A stretch of 64,000 nt of DNA from Pandoraea communis (GTDB lineage Bacteria; Pseudomonadota; Gammaproteobacteria; Burkholderiales; Burkholderiaceae), in contig NZ_CABPSJ010000009.1 of NCBI RefSeq assembly GCF_902459745.1, forward strand, positions 62,001 through 126,000, in the 5' to 3' direction. The position numbers and the translations under genes were made by a program. Each line of letters opens with the position of its first letter. Positions within the stretch are counted from its first letter, which is position 1. Shown here in pieces: positions 35,489 to 43,927 of the stretch. The notes under the pieces are model-generated. The model was not told the origin of the DNA. It ran no database searches and worked only from the letters and a program-made list of their open reading frames with translations.

Positions 35489-36790
35489 TCAGCCTGTGGA
35501 TGTGCCCGGGAGCGTGATGGTGAATCGCGCGCCGCCCAGCGGCGACGTGTCGACGCCAACGTGGCCGCCATGCAGCAGCGCGATGCGTCGCACGATGGCG
35601 AGCCCCAGACCGAAGCCACCCGTCGCGCGGTTGCGACTGCTGTCGAGCCTGTGGAAGGGCTCGAAGATGCGGGCGCGCTCAGCTACGGGCACGCCCTCGC
35701 CGTCGTCGTCGACGTAGATGATGACGCCGCCGCCTTCGCAGGTCTTCGCGCCGCAAACGATGCGCCGCGATGTATGACGCATCGCATTGTTGAGCAGGTT
35801 CTGTACCGCGCGCGCGAGCAGCTTGGGTTCGACTTCGACGCAATCCGCACCGGGTTCGGCGGCAATGTCGAGCGCAATCGAACGCGCCGCCAGCACTTCG
35901 GTGCAATTCGCCGCGAGACTGTCGAACATCAGGCGTAGCGAGACGGCGTGACGCGTGGGCGGCACCGTGATCTGGTCCAGCCGCGCGAGAGAGAGCAGTT
36001 CGGTGACCAGTTCGTCGAGTTCGCGGATGTCGCCTTTGAGCGCGTTGATGCGCTCGCGGGCGTCGCCGTCATGGCGGCGCTGCTGAAGAATTTCCAGCCC
36101 GAAATCGAGGCGTGCGATCGGTGTGCGCAATTCATGCGACACCGCGTTGATCATGTCTTTCTGTGCCTTGACGGAACGATCGATACGCTCGGCCATGGTG
36201 TTGAAGACGTGGACGAGCGAGCCGAGATTCGAGAAGCGCGACACTTTCGCCCGCGAGTTGAAGTCACCTTCCCCGAAGCGGATCGCGGCGCGATTGAGCG
36301 ACTGCAAATCGCTCCAATACCATCGAACCCAGGTCAGCACGGCCATCAGCAGGAGCAGCGCGAGCAACGCGTAGGCAAGATAGTTGGTCTGCTTCATATT
36401 CAGGTCGGTGCCGCTCTTGTAGGAGAGCACCCAGTCGGAGTCGCGCAATCGAAGCGCGATGTGATCGCCCTGGGTATCGTTCACGACCGGCAGGCCGGCT
36501 TCGAGTTGCGGCCGCACATACTCGCGTGCGAGCTTGAAGCCCTTGAGCGGCACGATCTCCATCTTGTCTTTGCCCTTGCTCTCGAATTCGGCAATGAACT
36601 CCGGCCACTTCGACTCGGGAATCTGCGAGAGAGACTTGTTGATGATCCACACGTACGAGCCCAACTGCGTTTGCGCGGAGCGGTTCATGAGGTCGTAGAA
36701 CAGATAAACGAAGGTGTTCTGGATCAGCAGAATCGCGACCACAAGCGAGATGCCGGCCAGCAGGTACACCTTCAAAAGTACGCGAAACAT
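35489..36790 (-). CDS. RstB-like sensor histidine kinase
   Basis: This is a membrane sensor kinase of a two-component pair. Of 433 residues, the first helix is at about 7-30 and a small periplasmic domain follows to about 137. The second helix is near 138-157 and is followed by a HAMP region. The H-box is AVSHELRTPIARLDFGLE (the His is the phosphorylation site), the N-box is LLNNAMRHT, and G-boxes follow (DDDGEGVP and GGFGLGLAI). The layout and H-box resemble E. coli RstB, and it pairs with an RstA-like regulator three bases upstream. The signal sensed is unknown. Confidence 0.9.
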   Translation of the reverse strand: MFRVLLKVYLLAGISLVVAILLIQNTFVYLFYDLMNRSAQTQLGSYVWIINKSLSQIPESKWPEFIAEFESKGKDKMEIVPLKGFKLAREYVRPQLEAGLPVVNDTQGDHIALRLRDSDWVLSYKSGTDLNMKQTNYLAYALLALLLLMAVLTWVRWYWSDLQSLNRAAIRFGEGDFNSRAKVSRFSNLGSLVHVFNTMAERIDRSVKAQKDMINAVSHELRTPIARLDFGLEILQQRRHDGDARERINALKGDIRELDELVTELLSLARLDQITVPPTRHAVSLRLMFDSLAANCTEVLAARSIALDIAAEPGADCVEVEPKLLARAVQNLLNNAMRHTSRRIVCGAKTCEGGGVIIYVDDDGEGVPVAERARIFEPFHRLDSSRNRATGGFGLGLAIVRRIALLHGGHVGVDTSPLGGARFTITLPGTSTG

Positions 36791-36793
36791 GGC

Positions 36794-37498
36794 TCAGCTC
36801 TCCCAGGCAGACGGGCTGAACAGATAGCCGCGTCCCCAGACGGTTTTAATGCGTTGCGGCTCACCGTCGGTGTCCTCGAAGCGTTTGCGCAACCGGTAGA
36901 TGCCTACGTCGACCGTGCGGTCGATGCCGTCGAATTCAATGCCGCGCAACTGTTGCAGGATCTCGTCGCGCGTGACCACACGCCCGGCGCTGCGCGCCAG
37001 AATCAGCAGCAGGCTGAATTCGTTGGACTTCAATTCCACGGGTACGCCGCGCCAGAACACCATGCGATCGCGCGGCACGATGCGCAACAGCCCGAACGCC
37101 AGCCCGTCGTCGCTCGCGACTTCCACCTCGGCGCTCGGCACGGCACGCCGTAACAGCGCCCGCAACCGGGCGAGCAACAGCCGCGGCTCAACCGGCTTCA
37201 CGACGTAATCGTCGGCGCCGACCTCCAGACCGGCCACCTGATCGTAAGTGTCTTCACGCGCCGTGAGGATGAGGATCGGTGTGGTACTCACCGCGCGCAT
37301 CTGGCGGCAGATTTCCATGCCATCCATGCCGGGCAGCATCAGATCGAGCACCACGATATCCGGTGAAAACGCGCGAAAGCGCTCCAAAGCGCGCGCCCCA
37401 TTGGCAACGACCATGACTTCGAAGCGATAGGCATGCAGATATTCCGTGACAAGCGCGGCCAGCCGCGCATCGTCTTCGACAAGCAAGACACGGTACAT
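36794..37498 (-). CDS. RstA-like OmpR-family response regulator
   Basis: This is a DNA-binding response regulator. The ATG at 37498 gives 234 residues. The receiver domain (about 1-120) has the phospho-acceptor Asp in VLDLMLPGMDG, the acidic pair in LLVEDD and the Lys in DYVVKPVEP. A winged-helix C-terminal domain (about 135-232) ends with the family motif near VWGRGYLF. A longer start at 37561 would add residues with no family match. It is the first gene of a two-gene operon with the kinase, and divergent from mipA across a 252-bp gap that holds a palindrome. Confidence 0.93.
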   Translation of the reverse strand: MYRVLLVEDDARLAALVTEYLHAYRFEVMVVANGARALERFRAFSPDIVVLDLMLPGMDGMEICRQMRAVSTTPILILTAREDTYDQVAGLEVGADDYVVKPVEPRLLLARLRALLRRAVPSAEVEVASDDGLAFGLLRIVPRDRMVFWRGVPVELKSNEFSLLLILARSAGRVVTRDEILQQLRGIEFDGIDRTVDVGIYRLRKRFEDTDGEPQRIKTVWGRGYLFSPSAWES

Positions 37499-37604
37499 GG
37501 CCGTATTCCTTTCGTGTTGTGCCGTGCCGCACACGCTCGGCGGCACTCCCGTGATGTGCATTCTACTGCCCCGGAGCCCCGCCGGGCGGGCGTTTCAAAC
37601 CTGC

Positions 37605-37626
37605 GAACAAATGAAAACATTTGTTC
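37605..37626. promoter_or_regulatory. Perfect palindrome resembling an RstA box
   Basis: GAACAAATG (37605-37613) and CATTTGTTC (37618-37626) are exact inverse copies around AAAA. The half reading AACATTTGTTCACA (37616-37629) matches the published RstA consensus TACATNTNGTTACA at 9 of 12 fixed positions. It lies between the divergent RstA-like regulator gene (107 bp away) and the MipA gene (125 bp away), the expected place for an operator serving both. Confidence 0.55.
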
Positions 37627-37750
37627 ACAACTCTCCTAAATCAGGTAACAGCCAGGGAGTCGCTTCACGCCTACCATGCGCTCACCTTGCGATCCGTGCG
37701 CAGATCGCAATTTCCCAACGCCAGAAACGCATCGAACTTGTAGGAGTGCC

Positions 37751-38626
37751 ATGAAAGGTCGCTATCCCAGTCACACCCGCCGCAATCGCCATCTCCCCCG
37801 TCTTGCGGCAAGCGCCGTGGGGCTGCTGCTGGCGGGCGTTGCGTCGCAGGCCTTTTCGGTCGAACCCGCGCGATACAGCGGCATTCAGCCTGACCAGAGC
37901 CTGCCGACGCAGGCACAGGAAAGCGGCTACGAATTCACGATTGGCGGCGGTGTGGGCTACTCCCCTCGCTACATGGGCAGCGACGAGTATCGCGCCACGC
38001 CGGCCCTCAACCTTGCGCTGCAAACGCCTTACGGCGTGTTCGTGGGGCTGGGCGGCATCGGCTATCGACTCTCGCTGCCGGCGGGCTTCTTCGTGTCTGC
38101 GGCGCTCTCGTATGACGGCGGGCGCAAGGACAGAGCCAAGGGGGGCGACGCCGGCTCGGACAAGCTGCGCGGCATGGGCGACATCAAGGGTTCGGTCTTC
38201 ACCACGCTGCAAGCCGGTTATGCGATTGGCGATCTGGCCGTCGTGAGCGTGGCGACGGATGTCCCGCTGACCCATCGCGATCGCGGCAATGTCTACCGCT
38301 TTGCCGTGGACAGCGTGCTTTTCAAGTCGCCCACGGACTCGGTCGGTGTCGGGGCCACGGCGCACTTTGCCAGCGGCAAGTATGCGCAGACCTATTTCGG
38401 CGTGAGCGCGAACCAGAGCCTCAATTCGGGCTATCGCCAGCACGCGGTGGGCGGCGGGCTTTACGGCGTGAGCCTCACGGCGAACTGGACACACAAATTC
38501 ACGAAGCACTGGAGCACCACGGTAGCCGGCGGCGTCATGCGCTACACGGGCAACGCGTCGAAGAGTCCCATCGTATTCAACAAGACCAACTATCAGGTCG
38601 CCGCAACGCTCGACTACACGTTCTGA
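37751..38626 (+). CDS. MipA/OmpV-family outer-membrane protein
   Basis: The ATG after GGAG gives 291 residues; an in-frame start at 37676 gives an unlikely Arg/Cys-rich leader. The N-terminus has an Arg-rich start and a hydrophobic segment ending near SQAFSVE, compatible with a signal peptide. The mature protein matches the MipA/OmpV fold: GGGVGYSPRYMGSDEYR near the start, beta-strand repeats, and a final F. These proteins are outer-membrane barrels of uncertain role, with some linked to murein synthesis scaffolding or antibiotic stress. The gene is probably controlled by the adjacent RstA-like regulator. Confidence 0.88.
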   Translation: MKGRYPSHTRRNRHLPRLAASAVGLLLAGVASQAFSVEPARYSGIQPDQSLPTQAQESGYEFTIGGGVGYSPRYMGSDEYRATPALNLALQTPYGVFVGLGGIGYRLSLPAGFFVSAALSYDGGRKDRAKGGDAGSDKLRGMGDIKGSVFTTLQAGYAIGDLAVVSVATDVPLTHRDRGNVYRFAVDSVLFKSPTDSVGVGATAHFASGKYAQTYFGVSANQSLNSGYRQHAVGGGLYGVSLTANWTHKFTKHWSTTVAGGVMRYTGNASKSPIVFNKTNYQVAATLDYTF

Positions 38627-38666
38627 CGAACACGTCGCGGTTCCGTTTTTCTGCGAGGCCAAAGCC

Positions 38667-39773
38667 ATGCGAATTCTCGTCACCGGCAGTACCGGTTTTG
38701 TGGGCGGCGCCGTTGTCGCCCAGCTTCTCAATGACGGATTCGGTCCGTCGCTGTTGCTTCTCGTGCGCGCGCGCACCCGCAGCGATGGTCTGGCGCGCGT
38801 GCGCGCCGCGATGGATCGTTTTCGCGTTGCAGCCGTGCATCGGCTCGCGCTCGGCGAAGCGAACATTGTGTGCGGCGACCTTGCACAGCCGGTCTCGTTC
38901 GAAGACGACCCGCGCATGCGCAGCGTCACGCATGTCGTTCACGCCGGGGCGATTGCGTCCTTTTCAGCGCACCCGCAACTCGACGCCGTCAACGTCACCG
39001 GCACCCTGGCGCTTGCCCGTGCGGTCGCGGCGTCGCCGGTGCTCGAGCGCTTTGTGCATGTCGGCACCGCCATGGCGTGTGGCGATTCGCTCTCGGGGCT
39101 GGTTCGAGAGTCGCACGATCTGGCGCTCGCGGATCATCAGGTCGTGCCCTACACCGCATCGAAGGCCGAAGCCGAGCGTCGCCTGCGCCGTGCGTGGCCG
39201 AGCCTGCCGCTGGTGATTGCTCGGCCCTCCGTCGTCGTGGGCCATACGCGCCTCGGGTGTGAGCCGTCCGGCAGCATTTTCTGGATGTTCCGCATGGTGC
39301 AGTTGCTCGGTGCATTCACCTGCGGTCTCGACGACCGGCTCGACGTGGTGCCTGTCGATTTCTGCGCCAACGCGCTGATCGATCTCGCATTCCTGCCGCA
39401 TTTGCGTCACGACCTGTATCACGTCTCGGCCGGCGAGGGCAGCACGCGCACGATTCGCCAGATCGAAGCGGCGCTGGCGAGGGCGCGCGGCGTGGCGCCC
39501 CTGGGCGAGCGTTTCCGGCACATCGGCGACGCCGAGATTGCGCGCTTGACGCCTGCGTTGGCCCGTCAACTGGGGCATGGAAACAGCCGTCTGATGGCGA
39601 AGGCGCTGCGTCGATATGGCGCGTTTGCGGCGCTCGATTACGTGTTCGACAACCGTCGTCTGCTGTCCGAAGGGACGCGTCCCCCGACGCCCGTCACCGA
39701 TTATCTGGAGGTATGCGTGCGCTCGTCGGAAGCGACGTCGGTGGCCGAGCAAATGGCTTGGGATTTCAAATAA
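38667..39773 (+). CDS. NAD(P)-dependent SDR of the thioester-reductase type
   Basis: The 368-residue enzyme has an N-terminal dinucleotide-binding motif (TGSTGFVGGAV, residues about 6-16). It has a downstream YTASKAEAE (the YxxxK catalytic pair) and the extended-SDR architecture of NAD_binding_4 proteins. Those proteins include C-terminal reductase domains of peptide and polyketide synthases that release thioesters as aldehydes. Here the domain stands alone. Starts 40 bp after mipA in the same direction, so they may be co-transcribed. Substrate unknown. Confidence 0.8.
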   Translation: MRILVTGSTGFVGGAVVAQLLNDGFGPSLLLLVRARTRSDGLARVRAAMDRFRVAAVHRLALGEANIVCGDLAQPVSFEDDPRMRSVTHVVHAGAIASFSAHPQLDAVNVTGTLALARAVAASPVLERFVHVGTAMACGDSLSGLVRESHDLALADHQVVPYTASKAEAERRLRRAWPSLPLVIARPSVVVGHTRLGCEPSGSIFWMFRMVQLLGAFTCGLDDRLDVVPVDFCANALIDLAFLPHLRHDLYHVSAGEGSTRTIRQIEAALARARGVAPLGERFRHIGDAEIARLTPALARQLGHGNSRLMAKALRRYGAFAALDYVFDNRRLLSEGTRPPTPVTDYLEVCVRSSEATSVAEQMAWDFK

Positions 39774-39857
39774 GGCCGTAGGAGACGGTCTGACGCGCCG
39801 GTCCGGCGGGCGATGCGACGAGTGCCGTGCAGCGTACGATGGGGTCGCTGTCGCGTG

Positions 39858-40766
39858 TCACCGCAGCGCGGCCGGACCGGGAGCGTCCCCCGCAAAGCAC
39901 TGAGCGAGAAAGCGCTCCGTGGGACGCGACAGGGCATCGGCGTGCGGCACGAGCGCAGTGAGCAAACGCTTGAGACCGTGCGGCGGATCAATGCGTACCG
40001 AAGCGAGGGCGGCATCTTCATGTCGCATCGACATCGCCGAGACGAAGCCCACCCCCATGCCCGCCCGTACCGCCTCCTTGATACTCTCCACCCCCGCCAA
40101 TTCCAGCGCCACGCGCGGTGTGAGCCCGGCCACCGAGAACGCGCGGGCCACCAGCGCCCGCACCCCCGAACCCGGTTCGCGAAGGATCAGCGGATATTCG
40201 GCGATGGCCTGTAACGACGCCCCTTCGGGTTGTTGCGCCAGCGGATGATCGACGCGCGCAATCGCAACGACTTCGTCGTCGCGCCACGGGCGCACCGCAA
40301 TCTCCGGCGACAAGCCCGGCGGCACCGCACCCTCGATGAAGGCCACGTCGAGACGGTCGAGCTGCGCCACGATTTCGCTGGTGTTGCCGTCGACGATGTG
40401 CAGGGCCACGGCGGGGTAGCGTTGATGGAATTCCGCGATCACGTAGGGCAGCAGGTAACTGGCCGGCGTCGTGCTCGCGCCGATGCGCAATGCCCCCGTT
40501 TCCATGCCGCGCAGGCTGTCACGCAACGCGAGCGCCTGACGGTAGTCTTGCCGTAATTTGTTGGCGTACACCGCGACCTGCTCACCCACGGCCGTCAGCC
40601 GGATACCGCGTCCGTCGCGCCGATACAGCGGCTCGCCAAACGATTCCTGCAACAGCCGCAATTGTCCGGAGACTGCGGGCTGCGACAGATGCAACGCCTG
40701 CGCCGCGTGGCTGATGTTGCCCAGTTCGGCGACCGTCGCGAAGGTCAGCAATTGGTCCGGCGTCAT
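39858..40766 (-). CDS. LysR-family transcriptional regulator
   Basis: The 302-residue protein has the LysR winged-helix at residues about 2-60 (the segment ISHAAQALHLSQPAVSGQLRLLQ) and a periplasmic-binding-like inducer domain from about 88 on. The N-terminal LLTFATVAELGN resembles YeiE/CysB-like members. It lies 45 bp after the PfkB kinase on the same strand, and the two may form an operon with the permease upstream. Co-inducer unknown. Confidence 0.9.
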   Translation of the reverse strand: MTPDQLLTFATVAELGNISHAAQALHLSQPAVSGQLRLLQESFGEPLYRRDGRGIRLTAVGEQVAVYANKLRQDYRQALALRDSLRGMETGALRIGASTTPASYLLPYVIAEFHQRYPAVALHIVDGNTSEIVAQLDRLDVAFIEGAVPPGLSPEIAVRPWRDDEVVAIARVDHPLAQQPEGASLQAIAEYPLILREPGSGVRALVARAFSVAGLTPRVALELAGVESIKEAVRAGMGVGFVSAMSMRHEDAALASVRIDPPHGLKRLLTALVPHADALSRPTERFLAQCFAGDAPGPAALR

Positions 40767-40811
40767 GTCGAATTCATCGGCTATGGTGATGATTGGCTTT
40801 CATCATAGCCA

Positions 40812-41768
40812 TTATTTGGATGATTGACTCGACGACGTGTCGCGAACGCGTTGCGCGGCGATGAGGGCTTCTACCGCCTGCCAATCTGGCGCATGGGCGC
40901 CTGTGCGCGTGCAGGCGAGGGCTGCGGCGGCGGCCGCGCGGCGCAAGTGACGGCCAAGCGGCGCGTTGGGTTCGCGCGACAGACTGGCCAGCCAGCCGCC
41001 GATGGTGGCGTCGCCCGCGCCCACGGTGTCTGCCACGTCGACAGGGTATGCCGGTTGGACGAGCGCTGTGCCGTCGGGCAGAAGCAATCGCATGCCGCGT
41101 TCGCCATCCGTCAGCAATATCGATGCCTGCGGTGCAATACGACGGACTTCCGCCAACGCATCGTCATCCGGACGACCGGGGTAAAGTCCGCGCAGGTCTT
41201 CCATCGAGAGCTTGAGCCACGTCGCGAGCTTTGCCATCTGCGTGAATGTGGCGAGGTATCCGGGGCCCATCAGATTGCGCAGGTTGGGATCGAAGCTGAT
41301 GGCGGTACCTCGCGCATGCAACTGCGCGGCCAGCGACACGAGCGTGCCCGCCAATGGCTCCCGCACAAGGCTGATGCAGCCGAAATGCGCGACGTGAGCG
41401 GCGTCTTGCCAGCCGGACGGCAGCGCGCCGGGATCGAAGGCGAGATCGGCGGCGCCCTCGCCAAGAAAGAAGTACGCGGGCGGATCGTGACGGTGCACGA
41501 CGGCCACGAGCGGCGGCGCATCGACCGGCTGCAAGTATCGGTCGTCCAATCCGGCAGCGCGGGAGAGCGCGAGCAGTTCGGTGCCGAACGGCGCATGAGT
41601 GCTGATCGCGCCGCCGTATCCGGTTGCCACGCCCATCGCGGCGCTCACGCGCGCGACATTCCAGCACGCACCCCCCGCACGACTCACCCACTGGCGAGCG
41701 TCGCCGCCGGGTTGACGAATCAGATCGGTGAGGGCTTCGCCGAAGACGAGCAAGGCGGGCAGCGACAT
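40812..41768 (-). CDS. PfkB-family carbohydrate kinase (fructokinase-like)
   Basis: This is an ATP-dependent sugar kinase. The ATG at 41768 gives 318 residues; an upstream in-frame ATG (41807) is possible. Near the N-terminus is GEALTDLIRQPGGDARQW with the GG pair of substrate-binding PfkB proteins. Near the C-terminus is the catalytic signature DTVGAGDATIGG, with the Asp as catalytic base. The overall organisation is close to bacterial fructokinases, but other hexoses or nucleosides are possible. Neighbouring genes give no pathway clue. Confidence 0.86.
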   Translation of the reverse strand: MSLPALLVFGEALTDLIRQPGGDARQWVSRAGGACWNVARVSAAMGVATGYGGAISTHAPFGTELLALSRAAGLDDRYLQPVDAPPLVAVVHRHDPPAYFFLGEGAADLAFDPGALPSGWQDAAHVAHFGCISLVREPLAGTLVSLAAQLHARGTAISFDPNLRNLMGPGYLATFTQMAKLATWLKLSMEDLRGLYPGRPDDDALAEVRRIAPQASILLTDGERGMRLLLPDGTALVQPAYPVDVADTVGAGDATIGGWLASLSREPNAPLGRHLRRAAAAAALACTRTGAHAPDWQAVEALIAAQRVRDTSSSQSSK

Positions 41769-41855
41769 GAGATGAGGGCCGTGTGTGATGAGCAAGGCCG
41801 TCAGCATACCCGCTGCCTGCGTGCTTCGGGCGTCCGGCGAATCGACGCGCCAGTG

Positions 41856-42638
41856 CTATTGGCTGCGTATCAGGAGCGCGACGCCCGCCGCCAGCACAGC
41901 GAGATTCACTGCCTTCACGAACTGTTGGCGCGAGAGCCGCAGCGTAATGTGCTTGCCAATCCACATGCCGGCGATCATCGCCGGTATCAGCGATGCCGCC
42001 GTCACAAGCATCGACAGGTTGGCGTAGACGCCGGCAAACAGGAAGAGTGCTGCGCGTGCCAGGGTACTGAAGCCGATGAGCGTCGCCTGCGTCACCCGCA
42101 TGGCTTCCACACGGTCGAGACGACTCGTCAGATAGATCGCGAAGAGAAAGCCGCCGCTGCCGAACATCGCGCCGAACATGCCGCCTAACGCACCGAACGG
42201 CACCGCCCACGCCTGCGATAGACGCGATTTTGCGCGCGGCCCGAACAGCGAGAACACGGCATAGCAGCAGATGAACCACGCCAACGAACGTAACAGAACC
42301 TCGGGCCGCAATGTCAGCAGGAGCACCGCGCCCGCGAGACTCCCGGCGATAATCGCGGGCACGAGGCGGCGTAGTTCGTCGACGTCTGCCGCGCGCGCGT
42401 TGCGCACGACGTTGCCCGATGCCGCACCGAAGTCGAGCAAGGCGAGCATTGGGATGATCTGGGCAACGGGCATCGCATAGGCCAGCGCGGGGCTCGCGAC
42501 GAGCGCAGTGCCGAAGCCCGCAATGCCGAAGATGACATAGGCCACAACGAGCGCGGCGCTCATCAGCAACCAGTGACCCGGTGTGGGAAGTGCGGCGACA
42601 AGGGTGTCGAACAGGGGCCGGGAGAACGTCGAAAGCAT
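41856..42638 (-). CDS. TSUP-family (TauE/SafE) membrane transporter
   Basis: This is an integral membrane protein of 260 residues with about eight hydrophobic segments and the paired repeat of the TSUP family. Members often export or import sulfite, sulfonates or other organic acids. It starts at an ATG and leads a minus-strand group with the sugar kinase (87 bp away). It is divergent from a LysR gene 143 bp away, which may be its regulator. Substrate unknown. Confidence 0.84.
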   Translation of the reverse strand: MLSTFSRPLFDTLVAALPTPGHWLLMSAALVVAYVIFGIAGFGTALVASPALAYAMPVAQIIPMLALLDFGAASGNVVRNARAADVDELRRLVPAIIAGSLAGAVLLLTLRPEVLLRSLAWFICCYAVFSLFGPRAKSRLSQAWAVPFGALGGMFGAMFGSGGFLFAIYLTSRLDRVEAMRVTQATLIGFSTLARAALFLFAGVYANLSMLVTAASLIPAMIAGMWIGKHITLRLSRQQFVKAVNLAVLAAGVALLIRSQ

Positions 42639-42781
42639 GGCGCGGACGAAATGACGAAATGAGATGAGAGAGGCGCAGCCTGACGAAGCAAGCAGGGTGT
42701 GCGCAGGTTTTCCGTCAGCATAGGGCCGCGTGTCGGGGCGGCGCCAATATAGAATGTGGCGATATTCGATCTCGAAACGGC

Positions 42782-43711
42782 ATGATCATGGTGTCGCTGC
42801 GGCAGTTACGGTATTTCCTCGAAGTGGTCGACGCCGGTGGATTTAGTGCGGCGGCCGAACGGTTGTTCGTCGCGCAATCGGCGCTGAGCCGCCAGATCTC
42901 GGAACTCGAACGGGAATTGCAGGCGGTGTTGCTCGAGCGCTCGTCAAAAGGTGTGACGCTCACGCCTGCCGGCCGCACGTTTCTGAACGAGGCGCGGCGT
43001 GTACTGACCGAACTCGAAGGCTCGGTGGCGCTTACGCGCAGCGTGGCGCGCGGCGAGCAGGGCACCGTACGGCTGGCGCACTCGAGTTCGGTGCCGTTCG
43101 CCGGGGCATTGCCCGCCGCGCTGTATGCACATCTTCAGGCCAATCCCGGCGTGAGCGTCGACGTCTCGACACTGTCCTCCGAACAGCAGCAGGACGACAT
43201 CGAGGCCGGCCGTATCGATCTGGGGCTGGTGCGGCTGCCGGTACTGCGCCCGGCGGCTTCGCTCGTGTGCGAAATCATTTCGCAGGAGCGTTTGCTGCTG
43301 CTCGTGCCGCCGGGCCACGCGCTCGCACACCAGGCGTCGGTGAGTGTGGCGGCGCTGGCCGCCGAGCCGTTTGTCTCGCTGCCGCACCGGGAGCGTGGCG
43401 GATTGAGCTACCGTGTTGCGCAGTTGTGCCAGCAGCACGGCTTCTTCCCGAAGGCCGCCGTGGCGACGTCGCGAAAGGCGACGCTGGTCAATCTGGTCGC
43501 GGCGGGATTCGGTGTGGCCATCGTGCCGCAAAGTCTCGCTGCCATGGCCGGGCCGGGCGTGCGCCGCGTGGCGCTCGACGACGCGAACGCCGACAGCGAA
43601 ATCGCGTTGCTGCATCGCCGCGACGCGGGGGGGCTGGTCGTGGCCGTGGGCGAGGCGATGCGTGCCGCGATAGGCGCTGCGGCGTCTCCCGGCCTGCCTG
43701 CCGGGCAGTAA
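42782..43711 (+). CDS. LysR-family transcriptional regulator
   Basis: The 309-residue product has an N-terminal LysR helix-turn-helix with the segment FSAAAERLFVAQSALSRQIS, an effector-binding domain from about 92 onward and typical length. The start may be ATG 42782 or 42788 (or a GTG at 42791); LysR proteins commonly begin MSLRQLRYF, so the shorter starts fit slightly better. It is divergent from the TSUP transporter and could control it. Confidence 0.9.
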   Translation: MIMVSLRQLRYFLEVVDAGGFSAAAERLFVAQSALSRQISELERELQAVLLERSSKGVTLTPAGRTFLNEARRVLTELEGSVALTRSVARGEQGTVRLAHSSSVPFAGALPAALYAHLQANPGVSVDVSTLSSEQQQDDIEAGRIDLGLVRLPVLRPAASLVCEIISQERLLLLVPPGHALAHQASVSVAALAAEPFVSLPHRERGGLSYRVAQLCQQHGFFPKAAVATSRKATLVNLVAAGFGVAIVPQSLAAMAGPGVRRVALDDANADSEIALLHRRDAGGLVVAVGEAMRAAIGAAASPGLPAGQ

Positions 43712-43786
43712 GTCCTGCGTAAGCCGTGCATGAGAGGGTGGCTTCACAAAGTCGGAAGTGCGGGGCCGCGACAAGCGACGAAACCC

Positions 43787-43817
43787 TCAAGTCGGCCGTT
43801 TTTTCTCCCGTTATAAT
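43787..43817 (+). promoter_or_regulatory. Candidate promoter for the chemoreceptor gene
   Basis: TATAAT at 43812-43817 is a perfect -10. The overlapping CCCGTTAT (43807-43814) matches the sigma-28 -10 box GCCGATAA at five of eight bases, with TCAA 16 bases upstream (43787-43790). No good sigma-70 -35 box is seen at 16-18 bases. The site is about 110 bp before the receptor start. Confidence 0.3.
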
Positions 43818-43927
43818 TTTCGACACATCAGCGTGTGGCGCGAACGTCTTTCCGGCGTTTTTGGCAGTTCCGGCGGATGTCGTGCCCTCGTCATAACAAG
43901 CAGATCAGCGATGCGAGGAGACTGACG

